Shown here one piece after another: positions 1-5,912 of a stretch of 5,912 bases of DNA (position 1 is the first letter of the stretch; each line of letters opens with the position of its first letter). The notes under the pieces are model-generated. The model was not told the origin of the DNA. It saw only the letters and a list, made by a program, of their open reading frames with translations, and did not search any database. Origin of the DNA: Bacteroidales bacterium (lineage in GTDB: Bacteria > Bacteroidota > Bacteroidia > Bacteroidales > ML635J-15); the NCBI GenBank assembly GCA_028701945.1, contig JAQVPT010000233.1, positions 1 through 5,912 of the forward strand, written 5' to 3'. Position numbers and translations under genes: made by a program.

Positions 1-627
1 ATCCCTGATGATATGAAATATCTTTGTGTTGCCGAAAGTGGTTTAGCAAATGTTGTGAGTCCATCAAATGCTGCAGGGTTTTGGCAATTTATGAAACCCA
101 CTGCAATCGAAAAAGGAATGGAGGTAAACCGTGTTATTGACGAAAGATATCATCCTGAAATTTCTGCAATTGCAGCAACTGTTTATCTTAAAGAAGCATA
201 TCGAAAATTTGGAAACTGGACACTCGCAGCTGCATCTTATAATATGGGAATGGGCGGACTTCAAAAAGATATTGACTTCCAACGCAACAAAAATTACTGG
301 GATTTAGAGTTAAATAGTGAAACAGCACGATATATTTATCGAATCCTAGCATATAAATTAATATTATCCAAACCTGAGCAATATGGATTTAATATATCAG
401 AAGAGGATAGATATCAGGTGCTTAAAACTGTTGAAATAAAGATAGACACAACAATCATTGACCTTGTTAAGTTTGCTTATGACAACGGAACAAATTATAA
501 AATGCTAAAATACTTCAACCCGTGGCTAAGAGGAACCAGTCTTATTAATAGCACAAAAAAAGAATACACTATTTTAATACCCGCCAAAGGTGTCAGAGAT
601 TGTGAAATTCCAAGTAAAAATGATTGA
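1..627 (+). CDS. MltD-type membrane-bound lytic murein transglycosylase, 3' part (5' end outside window)
   Basis: Lytic transglycosylase that would cleave the MurNAc-GlcNAc bond of peptidoglycan in the periplasm and form 1,6-anhydro ends. The reading frame is open from base 1, so the N-terminus, including any signal peptide, lies upstream; 208 residues are visible. Counting from base 1, the SLT-type catalytic domain shows the catalytic glutamate in the ES motif (E12, codon 34-36), GFWQFM at 26-31, an AAASYNMG motif at 76-83 and ETARYIYR at 107-114, in the family order. After the domain come about 80 residues ending in FNPWL and a YTILIPAKG segment. This tail resembles a degenerate LysM-like or MltD C-terminal region, but no clear LysM repeat is visible. 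The ATG at 13 is internal to the SLT fold and is not the true start. The stop at 625-627 is 8 bases before uvrA, which suggests co-transcription. The family call is firm; the exact Mlt class is less so. Confidence 0.88.
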   Translation: MPDDMKYLCVAESGLANVVSPSNAAGFWQFMKPTAIEKGMEVNRVIDERYHPEISAIAATVYLKEAYRKFGNWTLAAASYNMGMGGLQKDIDFQRNKNYWDLELNSETARYIYRILAYKLILSKPEQYGFNISEEDRYQVLKTVEIKIDTTIIDLVKFAYDNGTNYKMLKYFNPWLRGTSLINSTKKEYTILIPAKGVRDCEIPSKND

Positions 628-635
628 TTTCTAAA

Positions 636-3461
636 ATGAATAAAACGAATAAAACAATAAGTGTTCGTGGAGCACGTGTACATAATTTACAAAATATTGA
701 TGTAGATATTCCACAACACAAATTAAGCGTAATTACTGGTTTAAGTGGCAGTGGAAAATCTTCGCTGGCTTTTGACACCATTTATGCAGAAGGGCAAAGA
801 CGATATATGGAAACATTTTCGGCTTATGCACGTAACTTTATTGGCAATATGGAACGTCCCGATGTTGACGGCATCACTGGACTTAGTCCTGTCATAGCAA
901 TTGAGCAAAAAACAACTGTAAAAAATCCTCGCTCAACTGTTGGAACAATAACAGAAATTTATGATTATTTAAGATTACTTTACGCAAGAGCCTCAACAGC
1001 TTATTCGCATATCTCTGGTGAGAAAATGATAAAATATACGGATGACCAAATAATCGATATTATTATTGATGAATTTGCTGGAAAAGCTGTATATATTCTT
1101 GCTCCACTAGTTGATGGAAGAAAAGGACACTATAAAGAACTGTTCGAGTCTTATCGAAAAAAAGGTTTCATAAACGCTCGTATTGATGGAGAAATGCGGG
1201 AGATTGTTTATAATCTTAAACTAGACAGATACAAAACACATTTTATTGAGCTGGTTGTCGATAAAATTGTTGTAAAAGCCGAAGATAAGCAGCGTCTCAA
1301 AAAATCGATAGATTTAGCAATGAATTACGGTAAAGGAATAATTATGTTACTAGAAAAAGACAGTGATAAACCACGATTTTTCAGCAAATTCCTTATGTGC
1401 CCAACAAGTGGAATATCATACAAAGAGCCTGCTCCTTACACATTTTCGTTCAATTCTCCTCATGGTGCATGTTCTAAATGTAACGGACTAGGAGTAATTG
1501 CAGACATAGACATTTCGAAAATAATTACCGATGCCTCCCTCTCTATACATGATGGTGGCATCAGCTACTTAGGAAAGTATCGAAATTCAATAAACTTTTG
1601 GACACTTGAAGCTCTTGCAGAAAAGAAGAACTTTTCACTTAAAACGCCTATAAACGAGCTTACCGAAGAAGCTTTAGACTCTATACTTTACGGTTGTAGC
1701 GAAAGTTTAAGACTTAAAAACACTCCACTAGGCGAATCCTCAAACTATATTGTAAGTTATGAAGGAATAGTAAACCAAATAAAAGCAAAACAAGACGAAG
1801 AAGAAAAAATTTCACATTCAAAAAAATCTTCTTTCAGATTTAATAAATTTATTACTTGTCCTAAATGTAATGGTGCAAGATTAAATAAAGAATCACTTCA
1901 TTTCCGTTTTGCTAATAAAAACATTTACGAGCTTTCTGCGATGGACATTCGTCAATTATTCAATTTTCTTGAGAATTGTGATTACGAGCTTTCAGAAAGA
2001 GATCGTATTGTTGCTACAGAGGTTATAAAAGAAGTTCGTAGTCGATTAGGATTTCTACTTGATGTTGGATTAGATTATCTAAGCCTTAATCGTCCTGCCA
2101 AGAGTTTGTCGGGAGGAGAATCGCAAAGAATACGACTTGCAACACAAATTGGATCTCGACTCGTTAATGTATTATATATTCTTGATGAGCCAAGTATAGG
2201 CTTGCATCAGCGCGACAACAACAAACTAATTAACTCCCTGAAAGAGCTTCGCGATCGTGGAAATACAGTTATTGTTGTTGAACACGACAAGGACATGATT
2301 TTGAAAGCCGACTATGTGGTTGACATTGGTCCTGGAGCTGGTCGTAAAGGAGGGAAACTCGTTTTTTCAGGAACCCCAGAGCAAATGATGAAGTCTGATA
2401 CAATAACCTGCGAATATATTAAAGGCTCAAAAGAAATTGAAATCCCAAGCGAGAGACGCAAAATAACAGATAAAAAACTTATTATTAAAGGAGCACGTGG
2501 TAATAATCTAAAAAACATAGATGTTGCTATTCCTCTCGGAGTTTTGGTATGTGTTACTGGCGTTTCGGGATCAGGAAAATCGACACTGCTTAATGAAACC
2601 TTAGTGCCTGTTCTTGCAAGACATTTTTACAATTCCAACAGTTTTCCTCTAGACCATGATGCTATAGAAGGTATCGAGCACATAGACAAATACATAGAAG
2701 TAAATCAATCGCCTATTGGAAAAACGCCAAGATCAAACCCTGCCACATATACAGGAATTTTCACTGATATTCGTGATTTATTTGCAAATATCCCCGAATC
2801 GCTGATTAGAGGATATAAACCTGGACGTTTTTCTTTTAATGTCGCAGGTGGCAGATGTGAAACTTGCAAAGGTGCAGGACTACGAACAATTGAAATGAAT
2901 TTTTTACCAGATGTTTATGTACCATGCGAAACATGCGGCGGTAAAAGATATAATCGCGAAACACTAGAAGTAAGATTTAAAGGCAAGTCTATCTCAGATG
3001 CTCTTAATATGACCATTAATGCTGCGATTGAATTCTTCGAGAACATTCCTAATTTATATAAAAAGTTATTAGTTTTGCAACAGGTTGGACTTGGTTATAT
3101 AACTCTGGGACAATCATCTACGACACTTTCGGGAGGAGAAGCACAAAGAGTAAAACTTGCTACAGAATTAATGAAACGCGAAACAGGAAACACATTATAC
3201 ATACTTGATGAACCAACAACCGGTTTGCATTTTGAAGACATTCGCGTACTACTAAAAGTTATAAACTCTCTTATCGACCGAGGTAACAGCATGATTATTA
3301 TCGAACACAATATGGATATTATTAAATCTGCTGACGTAATTATCGACTTGGGACCCGAAGGAGGTCGAAGAGGTGGATTAGTAATCGCAGAAGGAACACC
3401 AGAAGAAATTGCAGAAAACAAAGATAGCTTTACAGGTGAGTATCTGAAAGAAGAATTGTAA
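636..3461 (+). CDS. uvrA: UvrA, excinuclease ABC subunit A (class I)
   Basis: Cytoplasmic ABC-type ATPase that, with UvrB, finds bulky DNA lesions and starts nucleotide excision repair. From the ATG at 636 it has 941 residues, essentially the length of E. coli UvrA. An in-frame TTG at 624 would add four residues and overlap the upstream stop; ATG is preferred. First ATPase half: Walker A GLSGSGKS near 35-42, conserved IEQK at 89-92 and NPRSTVGT at 97-104, signature LSGGESQR at 491-498, Walker B ILDEP ending at P519. Second half: Walker A GVSGSGKST at 642-650, NQSPIGKTPRS at 690-700, signature LSGGEAQR at 831-838, ILDEP at 856-860. The UvrB-binding insert is present (DGRKGH at 160-165), which marks class I rather than the UvrA2-like class. 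The C-terminal zinc module is intact (C741, C744, C764, C767). In the first module the second ligand position is serine: C255-P-T-S258, then C279 and C282. No Shine-Dalgarno sequence or SOS box is visible. Confidence 0.98.
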   Translation: MNKTNKTISVRGARVHNLQNIDVDIPQHKLSVITGLSGSGKSSLAFDTIYAEGQRRYMETFSAYARNFIGNMERPDVDGITGLSPVIAIEQKTTVKNPRSTVGTITEIYDYLRLLYARASTAYSHISGEKMIKYTDDQIIDIIIDEFAGKAVYILAPLVDGRKGHYKELFESYRKKGFINARIDGEMREIVYNLKLDRYKTHFIELVVDKIVVKAEDKQRLKKSIDLAMNYGKGIIMLLEKDSDKPRFFSKFLMCPTSGISYKEPAPYTFSFNSPHGACSKCNGLGVIADIDISKIITDASLSIHDGGISYLGKYRNSINFWTLEALAEKKNFSLKTPINELTEEALDSILYGCSESLRLKNTPLGESSNYIVSYEGIVNQIKAKQDEEEKISHSKKSSFRFNKFITCPKCNGARLNKESLHFRFANKNIYELSAMDIRQLFNFLENCDYELSERDRIVATEVIKEVRSRLGFLLDVGLDYLSLNRPAKSLSGGESQRIRLATQIGSRLVNVLYILDEPSIGLHQRDNNKLINSLKELRDRGNTVIVVEHDKDMILKADYVVDIGPGAGRKGGKLVFSGTPEQMMKSDTITCEYIKGSKEIEIPSERRKITDKKLIIKGARGNNLKNIDVAIPLGVLVCVTGVSGSGKSTLLNETLVPVLARHFYNSNSFPLDHDAIEGIEHIDKYIEVNQSPIGKTPRSNPATYTGIFTDIRDLFANIPESLIRGYKPGRFSFNVAGGRCETCKGAGLRTIEMNFLPDVYVPCETCGGKRYNRETLEVRFKGKSISDALNMTINAAIEFFENIPNLYKKLLVLQQVGLGYITLGQSSTTLSGGEAQRVKLATELMKRETGNTLYILDEPTTGLHFEDIRVLLKVINSLIDRGNSMIIIEHNMDIIKSADVIIDLGPEGGRRGGLVIAEGTPEEIAENKDSFTGEYLKEEL

Positions 3462-3466
3462 ACTAG

Positions 3467-3486
3467 TTTATCGGTTTATCGGTTTA
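3467..3486. repeat. Tandem octamer TTTATCGG, 2.5 copies
   Basis: Two perfect copies of TTTATCGG (3467-3474 and 3475-3482) are followed by a partial third copy, TTTA. The array starts six bases after the uvrA stop codon. It is directly visible; its function is unknown. It may be the edge of a larger dispersed intergenic repeat that continues into the hairpin at 3490. Confidence 0.8.
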
Positions 3487-3489
3487 CTC

Positions 3490-3504
3490 TCCGCCAGAGG
3501 CGGA
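3490..3504. repeat. Perfect hairpin TCCGCC-AGA-GGCGGA
   Basis: A six-base-pair, G+C-rich inverted repeat with a three-base loop (stems 3490-3495 and 3499-3504), located 28 bases after the uvrA stop. It could help stop or stabilise the 3' end of the uvrA transcript. No T-tract follows on either strand, so it is not a classical intrinsic terminator. Its base composition stands out from the A/T-rich surroundings, which fits an inserted repeat element. I recall similar CCGCC/GGCGG hairpins between genes in Bacteroidota, but I cannot check that here. Confidence 0.7.
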
Positions 3505-3509
3505 TCGTG

Positions 3510-3525
3510 AGCTCGTAGTAGAGCT
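3510..3525. repeat. Second inverted repeat AGCTC-GTAGTA-GAGCT
   Basis: Five-base-pair stems at 3510-3514 and 3521-3525 enclose a six-base loop, five bases after the stronger hairpin. An alternative pairing (GTAG at 3515-3518 with CTAC at 3524-3527) competes with it. The two hairpins together look like one structured unit. This one would be only marginally stable alone. Confidence 0.5.
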
Positions 3526-3536
3526 ACTCGGTTTTC

Positions 3537-3581
3537 TGTTCTTACTTCGCATGTTCTTCTGTTCGAATGTTCGAATGTTCA
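3537..3581. repeat. TGTTC-based repeat cluster with TGTTCGAA tandem array
   Basis: TGTTC occurs five times, starting at 3537, 3552, 3560, 3568 and 3576. The last three form a tandem array of TGTTCGAA: two perfect copies (3560-3567, 3568-3575) and a partial third that drifts to TGTTCA. The unit contains the palindrome TTCGAA. The eight-base period matches that of the TTTATCGG array upstream, although the sequence differs. Function is unknown; slipped-strand growth or a dispersed intergenic repeat family are both possible. Confidence 0.75.
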
Positions 3582-3596
3582 AAACAGTTTTACTCG

Positions 3597-3691
3597 CAAT
3601 AAACATAAAATTTGCTCAAATCTCATCGATTGCCGAATACAAAAATTACTGAATACCAGTTTATCTGGATACCGAACAACAATAAACATAA
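3597..3691. repeat. Direct repeat pair CAATAAACATAA
   Basis: An exact 12-base direct repeat is present at 3597-3608 and 3680-3691, with 71 bases between the copies. The sequences diverge right after the match. It is A/T-rich, so chance is possible, but a 12-base match inside a 254-base gap is worth noting. It could be the trace of a small insertion or a duplication. Confidence 0.55.
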
Positions 3692-3715
3692 CAAAGTGCG
3701 ATATTAATACACAAA

Positions 3716-4516
3716 TTAAACCATTGCTACAGCAATCATCTCTGATATATCAAGATTTTTTATGTCTTCTTCTTTATTTTTGTATTTCAAACCATCTGTT
3801 ATCATAGTCATACAAAAAGGACAAGCAGTTGCAATAACATCCGGTTCTGTTTTAAGAGCTTCCTCTGTACGTTCGATAAATATTTCTTTATCACCTTTTT
3901 CAGCATCCTTAAACATTTGAGCACCACCAGCACCACAACATAATGCGAAACTTTTATTTCTTTGCATTTCTGATATTTCCAAGCCAAGAGCTTTTATCAA
4001 AAAACGAGGCGAATCATAAATATCATTTGCTCTTCCAAGATAGCAAGGGTCATGATAAGTAAGTTTATTTCCTTCTAACTTTGACTTATCAAGTTTAAGT
4101 TTACCAGATTTTATCATATCCTGCAAAAACTCCAAATAATTTACTACTTCAAACTCTGCCCCAAGATCAGGATATTCATTTTTTAAAGTATTATAGCAAT
4201 GAGGACAAATAGTAATAATTTTTTTGATTTCGTACATTTTAAATATCTCAATATTTGTCATTGCTTGCATTTGAAACAACATTTCGTTTCCGGCTCTGCG
4301 AGCAGGGTCTCCTGTACACGATTCTTCTTTTCCTAAAACCGCATAGCTTGTTCCCAAATGATTAAGAATTGTCGCAAATGCTTTTGCTACTTTCATATAT
4401 CTTGTATCGAATGCTCCAGCACAACCAACCCAAAAAAGATATTCTGGTTTTTCTGCTTTGGCAAACAAGTCGGCCATTATTGGTACTTCTATTTTTGATT
4501 TTAATGCTTCACTCAT
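3716..4516 (-). CDS. HdrB-like (Fe-S)-binding protein with two CCG domains
   Basis: Cytoplasmic-side iron-sulfur protein of the family that includes heterodisulfide reductase subunit B (HdrB), GlpC and related oxidoreductases; it probably receives or donates electrons through the neighbouring membrane subunit. It has 266 residues, with no signal peptide or membrane segment. Two cysteine-rich domains are visible. The first has C32, C67 and CPHC at 104-107, but the usual CC pair reads C67-T68. The second is complete: C158 in HDPCYLGR, C193-C194 in CCGAGG, and C232-x-x-C235. The complete domain fits the noncubane [4Fe-4S] site known in HdrB; the first could hold a cubane cluster with its four cysteines. 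The gene follows the membrane subunit gene after 38 bases, probably in one operon, and its N-terminus reads like the continuation of that protein. No Shine-Dalgarno sequence precedes the ATG. The substrate is unknown; without methanogen-type partners, true heterodisulfide reduction is unlikely. Confidence 0.88.
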   Translation of the reverse strand: MSEALKSKIEVPIMADLFAKAEKPEYLFWVGCAGAFDTRYMKVAKAFATILNHLGTSYAVLGKEESCTGDPARRAGNEMLFQMQAMTNIEIFKMYEIKKIITICPHCYNTLKNEYPDLGAEFEVVNYLEFLQDMIKSGKLKLDKSKLEGNKLTYHDPCYLGRANDIYDSPRFLIKALGLEISEMQRNKSFALCCGAGGAQMFKDAEKGDKEIFIERTEEALKTEPDVIATACPFCMTMITDGLKYKNKEEDIKNLDISEMIAVAMV

Positions 4517-4554
4517 AGCTATCTAAATTACAAATTTCAATTCAATATTTAAAA

Positions 4555-5841
4555 TTATTCAGTCCAGTTTAATCTATCCTCGTTTGAATACTGCCAAGGT
4601 GCACCATTGTTTTCAATATTTGCAAAAATAGCATTTAATTGAGCTGGTGCAGCAGACTCTTCCATTACCAAGTATCTTCGTAAATCGAGAATAAATGTAG
4701 GATGGTCAATATTTAGTGGGCACTCTTTTGCACAAGCATTACAAGTTGTACATGCCCAAATTTCTTCTTCTTTTATAAGTTTACGTATCAATGAAAATCC
4801 ATCACTATAATCGTTCCCCTCTTTTACAAGATGCGGACCTTTCATTTTCATTCTCTGCCTAATATTCATAACCATTTTACGAGGAGACAATTCTTTACCA
4901 GTAATATTTGCAGGACAAACGGCAGTACAACGTCCACATTGAGTGCAAGCCAAAGAGTCAATATAATTTTTCCATGTAACATCTTCAATATCTAAAATTC
5001 CAAATCTTGCTGGAGGTGCATCTCCTTCGGGAGCAGCAGCAAAAGCAGTTTCAGGATTCATCATTAACTTTACCTCTTTAGTAATACTATCCATATTTGT
5101 CATTTTGCCAAGAGGTGTTAAACGGCTAAAAAACACATTTGGAATTGACATAAAAATATGAAAATGTTTTGAATAAGGTAATGCGTTAGCAAAAATGAAT
5201 ATAAGTATAATATGCGACCACCAACTAATATCGTGGATTAATTTAATAGTATCAGCTTGCATATTAACAAACAGAGGAGCAATTAGGGCACTTATCGGGT
5301 AAACTCCTTGGTAATCAGAATGTCCTGCGATATAAAATATATTCATTCCAGCAAGACTTATCATTAGCAACAAAATCATTGTTAAAGCAAGTAATGCGTC
5401 AATATGATTTCTTTTTTGCATCTCTTTTCCATGCAAGCGATTAACATTCAATAAAGTTCGTCTAACAATAAAAACGATTATAAAAAGTGCAATTATGTAT
5501 GCGAATAAATCACCTCCACCAATTACAATATTATAAACTAATCCAAGGCTAGCTAAAACTCTTTCGGTACCAGCTATACCATCAATAACCATCTCGATAC
5601 TTCCTACCAAAATCAATAGAAATCCCCAAAAGACCATTGCGTGCATAAAACCTGCTACTGGATTTCTAAAAATTCTTTGCTGAAAAAATGCGTTTACAAT
5701 TGTTCTGTTAATCCTTTTACCAAAATCACGAACAGGATATGCCGGCTTGGTAAGTTTAAATAGCTGATAAATCTTAAACGCTGAATATGCAAAAATGCCG
5801 ATAGTTATTACCAGTAAAACTATAAATACAACTTGTGACAT
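4555..5841 (-). CDS. Membrane Fe-S oxidoreductase: NarI/HdrE-like cytochrome b region fused to HdrC-like 2x[4Fe-4S] domain
   Basis: 428-residue inner-membrane electron-transfer subunit. About five hydrophobic segments are visible, near residues 4-28, 64-86, 100-126, 148-172 and 205-222, as in the NarI/HdrE-type cytochrome b fold. Candidate heme-b ligands are H67 (in FMHAMVFWGF) and H203 or H210 (in LIHDISWWSH). A linker near 262-290 leads to a ferredoxin-like domain with two CxxCxxCxxxCP motifs: C299, C302, C305, C309 and C364, C367, C370, C374. The tail (APWQ, then a final R-x-x-W) resembles the linker that joins such domains to CCG domains in fused relatives. Electrons would pass between the quinone pool, the heme and the clusters, then to the HdrB-like partner encoded next. 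Homologues in other bacteria include fused proteins proposed as electron-transfer flavoprotein:menaquinone oxidoreductases; that role here is inference. The start ATG is well placed: an in-frame TAA lies a few codons upstream with no other start between. Confidence 0.88.
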   Translation of the reverse strand: MSQVVFIVLLVITIGIFAYSAFKIYQLFKLTKPAYPVRDFGKRINRTIVNAFFQQRIFRNPVAGFMHAMVFWGFLLILVGSIEMVIDGIAGTERVLASLGLVYNIVIGGGDLFAYIIALFIIVFIVRRTLLNVNRLHGKEMQKRNHIDALLALTMILLLMISLAGMNIFYIAGHSDYQGVYPISALIAPLFVNMQADTIKLIHDISWWSHIILIFIFANALPYSKHFHIFMSIPNVFFSRLTPLGKMTNMDSITKEVKLMMNPETAFAAAPEGDAPPARFGILDIEDVTWKNYIDSLACTQCGRCTAVCPANITGKELSPRKMVMNIRQRMKMKGPHLVKEGNDYSDGFSLIRKLIKEEEIWACTTCNACAKECPLNIDHPTFILDLRRYLVMEESAAPAQLNAIFANIENNGAPWQYSNEDRLNWTE

Positions 5842-5864
5842 AGTGTAAATTTTAAATTTTAATT

Positions 5865-5884
5865 ATTATACCGCTACAAAAATA
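5865..5884 (-). promoter_or_regulatory. Probable promoter of the Fe-S oxidoreductase gene pair
   Basis: On the minus strand, TATTTTTG (5877-5884) matches the Bacteroidota -7 consensus TAnnTTTG exactly and lies about 36 bases before the start codon. A TATAAT hexamer follows at 5870-5865 and is an alternative core element. No convincing TTG-type -33 element is visible in the remaining upstream bases. Transcription would begin near 5865-5872, giving a short A/T-rich leader of about 25-30 bases with no Shine-Dalgarno sequence. Confidence 0.4.
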
Positions 5885-5912
5885 AACTTTCGATTCATAA
5901 TAATAGTAAGAT

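Larger units (their letters stand above)
3462..3715. other. Convergent intergenic spacer, repeat-rich, no gene
   Basis: This 254-base gap lies between the ends of uvrA and the minus-strand HdrB-like gene. Its first half (to about 3600) is made of short tandem and inverted repeats, listed separately, and has a more G+C-rich core than the flanking genes. Its second half is A/T-rich. A weak CCAG/CTGG inverted repeat near 3657-3669 could pair in transcripts of either strand but has only four base pairs. No classical hairpin-plus-T-tract terminator is visible for either gene, so where the two transcripts end is unclear. The longest plus-strand reading frame starting with ATG has about 33 codons and looks like chance. 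Confidence 0.8.

Noticed and set aside
624..636. TTG at 624 as the uvrA start
   Set aside because: The ATG at 636 gives a length and N-terminus closer to known UvrA proteins. The TTG adds only four residues and overlaps the previous stop.
3095..3421. Minus-strand open frame of about 108 codons within uvrA (a similar shorter one at 2312-2518)
   Set aside because: These lie antisense to strongly conserved ATPase motifs of UvrA, and their translations look like reverse-frame shadows with no family resemblance.
3551..3652. Small plus-strand ORF of 33 codons (ATG at 3551) in the convergent spacer
   Set aside because: It begins inside the TGTTC repeat cluster, has no ribosome binding or promoter signal, and its product shows no recognisable feature. 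It is most likely chance.
3656..3671. Possible intrinsic terminator for the minus-strand genes (CCAG-TTTAT-CTGG)
   Set aside because: The stem has only four base pairs, pairing fails just outside it, and no clean T-run follows directly.
3462..3715. CRISPR array or attachment site in the spacer
   Set aside because: The repeats are only 8-12 bases with no regular unique spacers, and no cas, integrase or tRNA gene is nearby.

Overview
The window reads as ordinary chromosome from a member of the Bacteroidota. The signs are low G+C coding sequence (roughly one third G+C by eye), no Shine-Dalgarno sequence before any start codon, A/T-rich leaders, a TAnnTTTG-type promoter match, and a lytic transglycosylase of the kind common in that phylum. 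Assignment below phylum is not supported by anything I can see.

Layout: on the plus strand, positions 1-627 hold the 3' part of an MltD-type peptidoglycan lytic transglycosylase that begins outside the window. It is followed after 8 bases by a full-length uvrA (636-3461), the damage-recognition ATPase of nucleotide excision repair. The spacing suggests the two genes share a transcript. Positions 3462-3715 are a convergent spacer full of small repeats and hairpins and hold no convincing gene. On the minus strand, 5841-4555 encodes a membrane protein with a NarI/HdrE-like cytochrome b region and two [4Fe-4S] motifs. After a 38-base gap comes 4516-3716, an HdrB-like protein with two cysteine-rich (CCG) domains. 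A probable promoter lies upstream of this pair at about 5865-5884.

The minus-strand pair looks like one electron-transfer machine split over two genes: heme-b membrane anchor, ferredoxin-like relay, then CCG catalytic or acceptor domains. Similar proteins, often fused into one chain in other bacteria, are linked to electron flow between soluble carriers such as electron-transfer flavoprotein and the menaquinone pool. The actual substrate cannot be read from this window.

I do not see an undescribed multi-gene system. The points most worth a second look are the repeat-rich spacer, the missing cysteine in the first zinc module of UvrA, and the missing cysteine in the first CCG domain of the HdrB-like protein.
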